From positions 1 through 11,565 of the forward strand of contig JAKCDN010000059.1 in the NCBI GenBank assembly GCA_021841795.1: a stretch of 11,565 bases of DNA, written 5' to 3'. Source of the stretch: Acidobacteriota bacterium. Its GTDB lineage: Bacteria; Acidobacteriota; Terriglobia; Terriglobales; Acidobacteriaceae. Shown piece by piece: positions 1-6,318 of this stretch (its first letter is position 1; each line of letters opens with the position of its first letter). The notes beneath the pieces were generated by a model. That model searched no databases. It had not been told where the DNA came from and saw only the letters and a program-made list of their open reading frames with translations. The position numbers and the translations under genes are program-made.

Positions 1-40
1 GATACTGTGGCCCGGCGGCGTACCATCGGAATCAGATCCC

Positions 41-946
41 ATGCGAACCATCGCGCCATGGCGTCTCCGTACCCGCACGCTCGAGCTGGGCAGGCGCACG
101 CTCATCTGCGGCGTGGTCAACATCACGCCCGATTCATTCTCCGACGGCGGTTCCTTCCTCAATGCGGACAAGGCCATCGACCATGCGCAGCGCCTCGTTG
201 AAGATGGCGCCGACATCCTCGATCTGGGCGCTGAGAGCACCCGGCCCGGTACCCGTGCCGGCGCTGTCGATGCCCTCGTCTCCGCCCGGCAGGAGCAGGA
301 GCGGCTGCTGCCTGTGCTCGATGGCATCCTCAAGCTTCTGCCTCACGCCGTGGTCTCAGTGGATACGTACAAGGCCGCCACGGCGCGCGCCGCGCTTCAG
401 GCCGGCGCTGAGATTGTGAATGACGTGAGCGGCCTCATCTGGGATCCCGGAATCGCCCAGGTCTGCGCCGAGTTCGGCGCCGGCGTTGTGCTGTCGCATA
501 CCCGCGGCCGGCCCGAGGAGTGGCGTGCCCACGCCCAACTCGCCCCCGAACAGCTCGTCGCTGTGGTGCATGAAGGCCTGTCAGCGAGCCTCGCCGCCGC
601 GCGCGCGGCCGGAATCCCGTCGGACTGCACCGTTCTCGATCCCGGCTACGGATTCGGCAAGCGCCTGGACGAGAATTATGCCCTTCTCAGCCGTCAGAGG
701 GAGTTGCTGGCGCTGGGCCGGCCTCTCTTCGTCGGCCTCAGCCGCAAATCCTTCCTCGGCCACACCTTGGCGCCTCTCTGCGGCGGCGTGGATGCTCCTC
801 CTGATCGGCGTGAGAACGCGAGCCTGGCCGCGATGACCGCGGCGATCCTCCATGGTGCTGCGATCGTGCGCGTGCATCAGGCGCGCGCGGCCGCTGAAGC
901 GGCACGCGTCGCCGACGCCGTTCTTGCCGCCTCCGCGACGCAGTAG
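41..946 (+). CDS. folP: Dihydropteroate synthase
   Basis: Condenses 6-hydroxymethyl-7,8-dihydropterin diphosphate with p-aminobenzoate to give 7,8-dihydropteroate in cytosolic folate synthesis; the sulfonamide target. At 301 aa it is slightly longer than the usual 270-285. The family signature is present in order: NITPDSFSDGG (27-37), ESTRPG (65-70), SVDT with Asp108, NDVSG (127-131), LDPGYGFGK (199-207), SRKSF (234-238) and RVH (277-279). Asn27, Asp108, Asn127, Asp200, Lys236, Arg277 and His279 correspond to the known pterin, diphosphate and pABA-site residues. The pterin-loop segment reads LSHTRGRP (151-158) where most homologues have MHMRGTP. The ATG at 41 gives a sensible N terminus, but no good ribosome site is seen and the frame stays open to the window edge, so a more upstream start is possible. 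larA follows in the same direction. Confidence 0.96.
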   Translation: MRTIAPWRLRTRTLELGRRTLICGVVNITPDSFSDGGSFLNADKAIDHAQRLVEDGADILDLGAESTRPGTRAGAVDALVSARQEQERLLPVLDGILKLLPHAVVSVDTYKAATARAALQAGAEIVNDVSGLIWDPGIAQVCAEFGAGVVLSHTRGRPEEWRAHAQLAPEQLVAVVHEGLSASLAAARAAGIPSDCTVLDPGYGFGKRLDENYALLSRQRELLALGRPLFVGLSRKSFLGHTLAPLCGGVDAPPDRRENASLAAMTAAILHGAAIVRVHQARAAAEAARVADAVLAASATQ

Positions 947-989
947 AATGACACCCAGAAACATTCCGCCTGTTTTGCCACTGGATTCT

Positions 990-2270
990 ATGAAAACCCA
1001 CTTCGCATTTGGAAAGAACGGCATTCAGGTCGAGGCCCCGGCAGGATTCGACTGCCGGCTCATCCAGAGCCGTGCGGCCACGGCGCTTGACGATGCTCAG
1101 GCCGCGCTTGAAGCAGCTCTCGACCGCCCCATTCACAGTGAGCCCATTGAGAAGCTGGCTGCGGGCAGACGCACTGCCGCCATCGCCGTCTGCGACATCA
1201 CGCGCCCCGCGCCCAATCGCGTTACCTTGCCGCACGTGCTCCGGCGTCTCCACGCCGCCGGAATACCGAAAGACGGCATCACGATTCTCATTGCTACCGG
1301 GCTGCATCGCGCCGCAACCCCTGAAGAGCTCGACGTGATTCTCGGCCCCGATATCGCATCCGCCTATCGCGTCGTCAGTCATGATGCTCGCGATTTTGCC
1401 GCGCATCGTGCGGTGGGAACCACGCGCCGTGGCACGCCCGTGTATGTCGATGAGCGTTTCGCCGCCGCCGACCTGCATATTACCCTCGGCTTCATTGAGC
1501 CGCATCTCATGCTGGGCTTCAGCGGCGGGCGCAAGCTCATCGTCCCCGGCGTCGCCGCGCAGGAGACCATCAAGGTGATTCACTCGCCGCGCTTCATGCG
1601 CGAGCCGCTCTCCACGGAGGGATCCATTCAAGGCAATCCCCTCCACGAGGAACTGCTGGAGGCAGCAGCCCTGGCGCGGCACGACTTCATGCTCGATGTG
1701 ACGCTCACGCGCGAGCGCGCGATCTCCGGCGTCTTTGCCGGTCATCCCGTCAAGGCGCACGCCGCCGGGGTGGAGTTTATGGTCGCCCACTCCCTGACGC
1801 CCCTCGATGGCCTTTTTGATGCCGCGATTACCTCCTCGGCCGGCTATCCGCTCGACCTCACGTTCTATCAATGTCTCAAGGGGCTCACCGCCGCGCAGCA
1901 TTTCGTCAAGCCCGGCGGAAAAATTCTGCTCCTCGGCGAGTGCGCTGAAGGCATCGGCTCACCCGAGTACGCGCGCCTGCTCCGCTCCTATAGCGGTCAC
2001 GCCGAGTTTCTCAAAGAGATTGAACACCAGCCCGTCGAGATTGATCAGTGGCAGCTTGAGAAGATGGCTCTTGCGGGATTGAAGAACGAACTGCTGTTTT
2101 ACACGCCCGGCGCGCCGCGTCATGCCCTGGGCAGCCTCGGCGCCAATGCGTTCTCCGCCATTCAGGAGGCGGTTGCCGCGCTCACTCGCGGGCTGGCGCC
2201 CGGCGCGCGCATTGCTCTGGTGCCCGAGGGACCGTACACCTTCGCGCGCGCCATGCCGGCATATGCGTAA
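990..2270 (+). CDS. larA: LarA-family nickel-pincer racemase/epimerase (lactate racemase-like)
   Basis: Member of the LarA (former DUF2088) family, cytosolic enzymes that racemise or epimerise 2-hydroxyacids by hydride transfer to a nickel-pincer nucleotide cofactor bound covalently to a lysine. From the ATG at 990 it has 426 aa, against 424 in Lactiplantibacillus plantarum LarA. All active-site positions known there can be placed: Asp69 and Arg72 in DITRP, His106 in ATGLHR, His172 in EPH, Lys182 (pincer lysine) in FSGGRKLIVPG, His198 in VIHSP, Gln294 and Lys297 in YQCLKG. It is therefore probably active. An in-frame ATG at 948, right after the folP stop, would add 14 residues; 990 is preferred because MKTHFAFG resembles family N termini. 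Neither start has a strong ribosome site. The cofactor genes larB, larC and larE are not here. The true substrate (lactate, malate, sugar acid or other) cannot be read from sequence. Confidence 0.92.
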   Translation: MKTHFAFGKNGIQVEAPAGFDCRLIQSRAATALDDAQAALEAALDRPIHSEPIEKLAAGRRTAAIAVCDITRPAPNRVTLPHVLRRLHAAGIPKDGITILIATGLHRAATPEELDVILGPDIASAYRVVSHDARDFAAHRAVGTTRRGTPVYVDERFAAADLHITLGFIEPHLMLGFSGGRKLIVPGVAAQETIKVIHSPRFMREPLSTEGSIQGNPLHEELLEAAALARHDFMLDVTLTRERAISGVFAGHPVKAHAAGVEFMVAHSLTPLDGLFDAAITSSAGYPLDLTFYQCLKGLTAAQHFVKPGGKILLLGECAEGIGSPEYARLLRSYSGHAEFLKEIEHQPVEIDQWQLEKMALAGLKNELLFYTPGAPRHALGSLGANAFSAIQEAVAALTRGLAPGARIALVPEGPYTFARAMPAYA

Positions 2271-2396
2271 GGAACCGTCATCGGCTCAGGCGCTCAGCGT
2301 GTAGTCCCGCTCGCGGTGCGCCGGATACGCGCCCTGCGAGGCTGGCAAGCGCCTGCGCGAACTGCCGCGGGCCCGCAGACCCGCGGCGCAGTCCGT
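2271..2396. other. Short convergent intergenic region (larA / fucosidase)
   Basis: These 126 nt separate two genes that converge. No convincing gene is seen. The only structured element is the inverted repeat annotated separately at 2364-2387, placed 10 nt beyond the end of the fucosidase gene. Confidence 0.7.
2364..2387. terminator. GC-rich perfect inverted repeat, possible bidirectional terminator
   Basis: GCCGCGGG (2364-2371) is exactly complementary to CCCGCGGC (2380-2387), with an 8-nt loop. The flanks ACT and AGT would extend the stem across a 2-nt bulge. The site sits between convergent larA and the fucosidase gene, where a shared terminator is expected. There is no T-tract on either side, so classical intrinsic termination is not shown; it may only be a 3'-end stabilising hairpin. 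Confidence 0.45.
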
Positions 2397-3830
2397 TCAA
2401 ATGCTGATTCCTACTTTGTAGCGCGGCCATAGAGGACGCATCGCGGAGTGGTCCACAAACGGCTCGCCGTCGCACTCCACCACGATCGTAGTGGCGGGCT
2501 GGTCCGGCGCCGTCATCGGCAGCCCGGTCAGCCTGAAGCTGAACTCGTCCTGCGTGAACTCCACCTTCTCCCCGGTCTTCAGCAGATGGGCTGACAGCGC
2601 CTTGGGCTTCAGGCCGCCGATGGCCAACACCGCCTCCGGCCTGTAAAAGTCCAGCCACTCCGCCGCCGGCGTATGCCCCGGCCAGTCGTACACGTGTATG
2701 TACAGCGTGTTCCCCTTGCGCGTAAAGTTCTCCAGCGCGTACCCGTCGGCATGCATGCGTTCTGATGCGTAGATGGTAGCGCTGTTGGTCTCCATCCACT
2801 TGCCCACGGCCTCCAGAACCTCAACCGAAGGCTGTGGCACGGAACCATCCGGCTCGGGCCCGATGTTCAGCAGATAATTGCCCCCGCCCCGCGCGCAGGT
2901 GATCAGGTTATTCACAATCGTCTTTGCCGTCTTCCACTGATCGTCGGTACGGTTGAAGCCCCAGCTCTCGTTCAGCGTCATGCACGTCTCCCACGCGCGG
3001 CCGGCCTCCGAGGCTTGGATGTGCTGCTCCGGCGTGGCGAAATCGCCTTCCAGTCCGTTGCGGTTGTTCACAATGATCTCGGGCTGCAGTTCAAACACCA
3101 TCTGGTTCATCCGCTCTGACTCCCATTGCTCGGGGCTGAGCGGCCAGTCCACGTCGTACCACAGGATGTCGATCTTGCCGTAGTTGGTCAGCAGCTCGCG
3201 GATCAGGCCGTGCGTGTAATCCACAAAGCGCCGCCGCGCCGCCTCGTCGGTCTTGCAGGTGGCGCCGTCGGGATGGTGCCAGTCCATCAGCGAGTAGTAG
3301 AAACCCACACGCAACCCTTCAGCCCGCGCCGCCTCTACGTATTCCCGCACCAGATCGCGCCCCGGTCCCTGCTGCATGGCGTTGTAGTCGGTCAGCTTCG
3401 TGTCCCAGTTGCAAAAACCTTCATGATGCTTGGTGGTCATCACCATGTACTTCTGCCCTGCGCGTTTGGCCAGCCGCGCCCAGTCGCGCGCCGCATTCGG
3501 CTTGGGATGAAAGTTCTTGGCCAGAATCTCGTACTGCGGAATGGGTACGCCCTGGTGCTCCTTCACCCACTCATGCTGCCCGATTACGCTGTACAGCCCC
3601 CAGTGGATGAACATGCCGAACTTTGCCTCGTGCCACCATGCCATGCGCGCGTCGCGCGTCGCCGCCTGCTTCTGGTCGGTGGCGGTAGCTCCGGCCGGTT
3701 TTGCGCCGGCCTGTGTGCCCGGTGCCGTCGGCATGGCCAACCCCTCGGCTCGTCCTGCGGCCAGTGCCGCCGCGCCCGCCGCGCCAAACTGTTTCAAAAA
3801 CGACCGTCTCGTGCTTTCACTCCAATCCAT
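2397..3830 (-). CDS. Alpha-L-fucosidase, GH29, Tat-exported
   Basis: Retaining exo-glycosidase that removes terminal alpha-L-fucose from glycans, predicted to act in the periplasm or outside the cell. The N terminus carries a twin-arginine signal (STRRSFLKQF, then an Ala-rich stretch). Family landmarks, numbered from the upstream ATG at 3836: FIHWG (His78), KHHEGF (His137/His138), LWYDVDWP with candidate nucleophile Asp228, and GDFATPEQ with candidate acid/base Glu270. The 42-residue gap equals the Asp224-Glu266 gap in Thermotoga maritima fucosidase. A beta-sandwich domain should occupy roughly 360-460. Two ATGs lie 6 nt apart. The 3830 start is chosen because AAGGAG (3837-3842) is 6 nt before it but directly abuts the other; it gives 477 aa. 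Transcribed divergently from a LacI-type regulator, with an operator-like palindrome between them. Convergent with larA. Confidence 0.96.
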   Translation of the reverse strand: MDWSESTRRSFLKQFGAAGAAALAAGRAEGLAMPTAPGTQAGAKPAGATATDQKQAATRDARMAWWHEAKFGMFIHWGLYSVIGQHEWVKEHQGVPIPQYEILAKNFHPKPNAARDWARLAKRAGQKYMVMTTKHHEGFCNWDTKLTDYNAMQQGPGRDLVREYVEAARAEGLRVGFYYSLMDWHHPDGATCKTDEAARRRFVDYTHGLIRELLTNYGKIDILWYDVDWPLSPEQWESERMNQMVFELQPEIIVNNRNGLEGDFATPEQHIQASEAGRAWETCMTLNESWGFNRTDDQWKTAKTIVNNLITCARGGGNYLLNIGPEPDGSVPQPSVEVLEAVGKWMETNSATIYASERMHADGYALENFTRKGNTLYIHVYDWPGHTPAAEWLDFYRPEAVLAIGGLKPKALSAHLLKTGEKVEFTQDEFSFRLTGLPMTAPDQPATTIVVECDGEPFVDHSAMRPLWPRYKVGISI

Positions 3831-3859
3831 TGCCATCTCCTTCTCTTTGTTCGCAGCTC

Positions 3860-3879
3860 TCGGTCGGCGTTCGGACCGA
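3860..3879. repeat. Small inverted repeat in the fucosidase leader
   Basis: TCGGTC (3860-3865) and GACCGA (3874-3879) are exactly complementary with an 8-nt spacer. The element lies 29 nt before the chosen fucosidase start and next to the CG-centred palindrome at 3883-3900. It may be a leader hairpin or a second protein-binding site; nothing in the sequence decides between them. Confidence 0.35.
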
Positions 3880-3882
3880 TTT

Positions 3883-3900
3883 TTCGTTAGCGTTTACGAA
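3883..3900. promoter_or_regulatory. Probable LacI-family operator
   Basis: TTCGTTAGCGTTTACGAA matches its own reverse complement at 14 of 18 positions and is centred on CG. The half-sites are CGTTTACGAA and CGCTAACGAA. A central CpG with AT-rich inner flanks and symmetric arms is typical of LacI/GalR-family operators, where a hinge-helix leucine inserts at the CpG. It lies 53 nt before the fucosidase start and 97 nt before the regulator start, so it is well placed to repress the fucosidase and possibly autoregulate. A TATATT sequence on the minus strand (plus positions 3926-3931) is a possible fucosidase -10 upstream of it; no good -35 was found. Confidence 0.6.
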
Positions 3901-3996
3901 ATGTGCGCAAATTTCCTGCCGAGCCAATATAACAGACTCGTGCAACGCCCGGATTCTCTGTCATATCCGCCTGCCGGCTTCCTATACACTGCTTCC

Positions 3997-5013
3997 ATGA
4001 CCGTCCGCATGAAGGACATCGCAGCCGATCTGGGCGTTTCGGTGGTTACAGTTTCGCGGGCGCTTCGCAATCGCCCCGACATCGCCGAGGCGACGAAAGC
4101 CAGAATTCTCGAACGCGTGAAGCGGCTCAACTATCGTCCCAACCTCACCGCGCGCAGCCTCGTCACCGGCCGCAGTTCGCTCATCGGCCTGGTCGTGCCG
4201 GACCTGATTCATCCTTTCTTCGGCGAGATCGCCAAAGGGCTCTCCGCCCGGCTGCGCGACAAGGAGTATTACCTGATCGTCTCTTCTTCCGAGAGCGATC
4301 CTCAGCTCGAGCAGGACGAGGTCGAGCACATGCTGGCCCATCACCTCGATTGCTTTGTGGTGGCCAGCAGCCGCAAGGATACGGATAGCCTGCGCCGCAT
4401 CGACGAAGCCGGTGTGCCGCTCGTCCTCGTCGATCGCCGCTTCCCGGGATTCGCCTCCCACTTTGTCGGCGTCGACGATGTCAAGGTGGGCGAGCTGGCC
4501 ACTGAGCATCTGATTGCCCAGGGCTGCCGGCGCATCGCGCATATCCGTGGCCCGCAGACCAGCATCGGCAACGCCCGCGCCGAGGGCTACTCCAATGCTC
4601 TCGCCCGGCACGGCATCAAGCTTCCTGACAGCTACGTCGTCGCCTGCGGCGAGGCCTCCGATTCCGACGGCGAAACCCGCGGCCGCCGCGCCATGGAAGA
4701 GATTCTCGCGCTCAAGCCCTGCCCTGACGGCCTCTTCTGCTTCAACGACACCATTGCCGTCGGTGCCATGGATCGGGCCTTCGAGGCCGGCCTGCGCATT
4801 CCCAAAGATATAGCCGTTGTCGGTTGCGGTAACTTCCACTACAGCAGCAAGCTGAAAGTCCCGCTTACCAGCATCGATCAGAAATCGCGCGAAATCGGCG
4901 AGCGCATCGCCAAATTGATCGTGTCGCTGCTCGAAAAGCCGCATTCGGCGCGATCGAGAAGCATCGTCCTGGAGCCGGAGTTAATTGCCCGCGAATCCTC
5001 GCGGCTGCGGTAG
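3997..5013 (+). CDS. LacI-family transcriptional regulator
   Basis: Sugar-responsive DNA-binding repressor of the LacI/GalR family, 338 aa, the usual length. The N-terminal helix-turn-helix is MKDIAADLGVSVVTVSRAL (5-23), followed by the hinge region YRPNLTARSL (46-55), whose final Leu55 matches the minor-groove-inserting leucine of LacI. A type I periplasmic-binding-like sensor domain runs from about residue 60 (SLIGLVVPDLIHPFFGEI) to the end, closing with the common LEPELIARESS tail. ATG 3997 gives the standard N terminus; ATG 4009 would remove four residues. No ribosome site precedes either, while TATACA at 3983-3988 lies about where a -10 box of a leaderless mRNA would be. Divergent from the fucosidase, its likely target through the palindrome between them. 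The inducer is probably fucose or a fucosylated glycan fragment, by context only. Confidence 0.95.
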   Translation: MTVRMKDIAADLGVSVVTVSRALRNRPDIAEATKARILERVKRLNYRPNLTARSLVTGRSSLIGLVVPDLIHPFFGEIAKGLSARLRDKEYYLIVSSSESDPQLEQDEVEHMLAHHLDCFVVASSRKDTDSLRRIDEAGVPLVLVDRRFPGFASHFVGVDDVKVGELATEHLIAQGCRRIAHIRGPQTSIGNARAEGYSNALARHGIKLPDSYVVACGEASDSDGETRGRRAMEEILALKPCPDGLFCFNDTIAVGAMDRAFEAGLRIPKDIAVVGCGNFHYSSKLKVPLTSIDQKSREIGERIAKLIVSLLEKPHSARSRSIVLEPELIARESSRLR

Positions 5014-5051
5014 CTGGCAGTCAAGCCTCGCCGTGCGTGCCGCGCAGCCGC
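5001..5051 (+). terminator. Possible hairpin at the end of the LacI-type gene
   Basis: GCGGCTGCG (5001-5009, within the last codons) is exactly complementary to CGCAGCCGC (5043-5051). The 33-nt loop is long and no T-tract follows, so this is only a weak candidate for a transcription end between the regulator and the convergent anti-sigma gene. Confidence 0.25.
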
Positions 5052-5149
5052 CCCACAGGAATACTGCGACCATGGATCGGCTTCTCATCCTGATCGCCGG
5101 GCTCACCGCGCGTCATTATGCCACCGGCCCCCTCTGGATCGAGCTCCAA

Positions 5150-5686
5150 CTATTGATCGTTGGCCAGAAAAATAGCCGCACCGCTGAGCAGTAGCAAACT
5201 CGCGGCTGCTGCTGCGAGCACCATCCAGCTCCAGCCGGAGGTGTCGGCCGCGCCGGAGCTCCAGCCCCTCCAGTGTGCTGCGGCGGCTTGAGGAAGTTGC
5301 GCCAACCAGTCGCGCCAGAACGCCCATGTAGCCCATGCAGCGCCTTCGCGCGCTTCCAGGCCGGCAAATCCCAGCGCGGCAACCAGCATCACGGCGAAGG
5401 CAAAGATCTGCGCGCCAAAAATCGGCCGCCCGATCCGCTCCATCGCGGCATCATGTCGCCGCAGCTCCGCGCGCCACAGCAGCAGCGCGGGCGACACCGG
5501 CCGCGCTGCCGCCGTGGATTCCGCTCTCGCCTGCCTGAAGGCCTGCGCAACCAGCACCAGATCCCCGCACGCCCGGCAGGCGCTCACATGCGCCCGCAGC
5601 TCCGGCGTGCAGGCCGCGGGCCAGCACCCGCGCGTTATCAGCTCGCGAACCTCTTTTTCGTTGGCGCAGGAAGTGAGTTTCACCAT
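5150..5686 (-). CDS. Membrane-anchored zinc-finger anti-sigma factor
   Basis: Predicted inner-membrane protein (178 aa) that sequesters the ECF sigma factor encoded just upstream. The cytosolic N-terminal part has the ZAS-type motif His33-xxx-Cys37-xx-Cys40 (AHVSACRAC). Two hydrophobic segments follow, about 88-110 and 154-174. The stretch between them, presumably periplasmic, is unusually rich in tryptophan: eight Trp from residue 118 to 154, including WATWAFWRDW. The C terminus ends about four residues after the second membrane segment. The ATG overlaps the end of the sigma gene by 7 nt within GGAGATGGTGA, implying translational coupling and balanced production of the pair. The rest of the sequence is not recognisable beyond this family, and the signal it senses is unknown. 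Position, motif and topology together make the role likely. Confidence 0.85.
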   Translation of the reverse strand: MVKLTSCANEKEVRELITRGCWPAACTPELRAHVSACRACGDLVLVAQAFRQARAESTAAARPVSPALLLWRAELRRHDAAMERIGRPIFGAQIFAFAVMLVAALGFAGLEAREGAAWATWAFWRDWLAQLPQAAAAHWRGWSSGAADTSGWSWMVLAAAAASLLLLSGAAIFLANDQ

Positions 5687-6309
5687 CTCCTCCCTTCAGC
5701 CTCTTTCGCGTCCCCGGCACGCAACAGGGTCGCAATCTTGCGCCGCGCGCGGAAAAGCAACAGCCGGATGCTGGCTGTTCCAAGACCCATGATTTGCGCA
5801 ATTTCGCGATGCGAATAGCCCTCGGCGTGGGCCAGCCACAGCAGTTGGCGTTCGCGCGGCTTCATCTGCCGCAGCGCCGGCTCCAGCAGGATCTGATTCT
5901 CGCTTTGCCTGGCGTTGCTGCCGGATGCGAAAAACTCCTCCGGGATCTCCTCGATGCACGCGGTGCGCGGACGCCGCCAGTGGTCGCGCAGCAGGTTCGT
6001 CGCGATGCGGAAGAGATAAAGACGCGCCGCCGCCTCGCCATCCGCCGTCAGCGAGGGGGCTCGCTCTGCGCAGAGGAATCGCACGTAGCTCTCCTGCATC
6101 AGGTCGTCCGCCAGCGCCGCGTCGGATGAGGCGCGCGTCAGATACGCCCACAGCGACTTCGCGGAGCGCGCGTAGAATGCGGCGAAGGCCTCCTTCTCCA
6201 TCGACGTATCAGCGGCGCTGGCGGCGTCCAGGGGATGGCCGGCGCCGGGCCATGTTTCCGGTAATGTCAATTCCCACGGCATTCGCGTTTGCTTCTCCGG
6301 CGGGGCCAC
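5680..6309 (-). CDS. ECF-type RNA polymerase sigma factor
   Basis: Extracytoplasmic-function sigma-70 factor that directs RNA polymerase to a dedicated regulon when released by its anti-sigma partner. 209 aa. Region 2 covers about 41-113, with the DDLMQESYVRF core-binding signature and YLFRIATNLLRDHWRR for -10 recognition. Region 4 covers about 143-195, with the helix-turn-helix GYSHREIAQIMGLGTASIRLLLFRARRKI. The start is GTG at 6309: a GAGGG sequence overlapping the stop codon of the upstream gene lies 6 nt before it. An in-frame ATG nine codons later (6282) is also possible, since the first 36 residues are outside the conserved domain. The gene follows the unknown membrane-protein gene by 9 nt and overlaps the anti-sigma gene by 7 nt, forming one operon. 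Its target promoters cannot be identified here. Confidence 0.94.
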   Translation of the reverse strand: MAPPEKQTRMPWELTLPETWPGAGHPLDAASAADTSMEKEAFAAFYARSAKSLWAYLTRASSDAALADDLMQESYVRFLCAERAPSLTADGEAAARLYLFRIATNLLRDHWRRPRTACIEEIPEEFFASGSNARQSENQILLEPALRQMKPRERQLLWLAHAEGYSHREIAQIMGLGTASIRLLLFRARRKIATLLRAGDAKEAEGRRW

Positions 6310-6318
6310 GGCCGGCCC

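Noticed and set aside
7..201. 64-aa plus-strand open frame at the left edge
   Set aside because: Out-of-frame overlap with folP, which has the full dihydropteroate synthase signature from residue 27 on.
738..1901. 387-aa minus-strand open frame
   Set aside because: It lies antisense across folP and larA, both of which carry full family motifs. Its sequence has no recognisable domain and is a GC-bias shadow.
3126..3890. 254-aa plus-strand open frame opposite the fucosidase
   Set aside because: Antisense to a complete GH29 gene with catalytic motifs; no independent ribosome site or domain.
3982..4944. 320-aa minus-strand open frame
   Set aside because: Antisense to the LacI-type gene, whose domains are complete; the frame is a composition artefact.
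5072..5194. Possible 40-aa plus-strand peptide (MDRLLILIAGL...) between the regulator and the anti-sigma gene
   Set aside because: No ribosome site; it overlaps the end of the anti-sigma gene and its hydrophobic look is explained by short length and composition.
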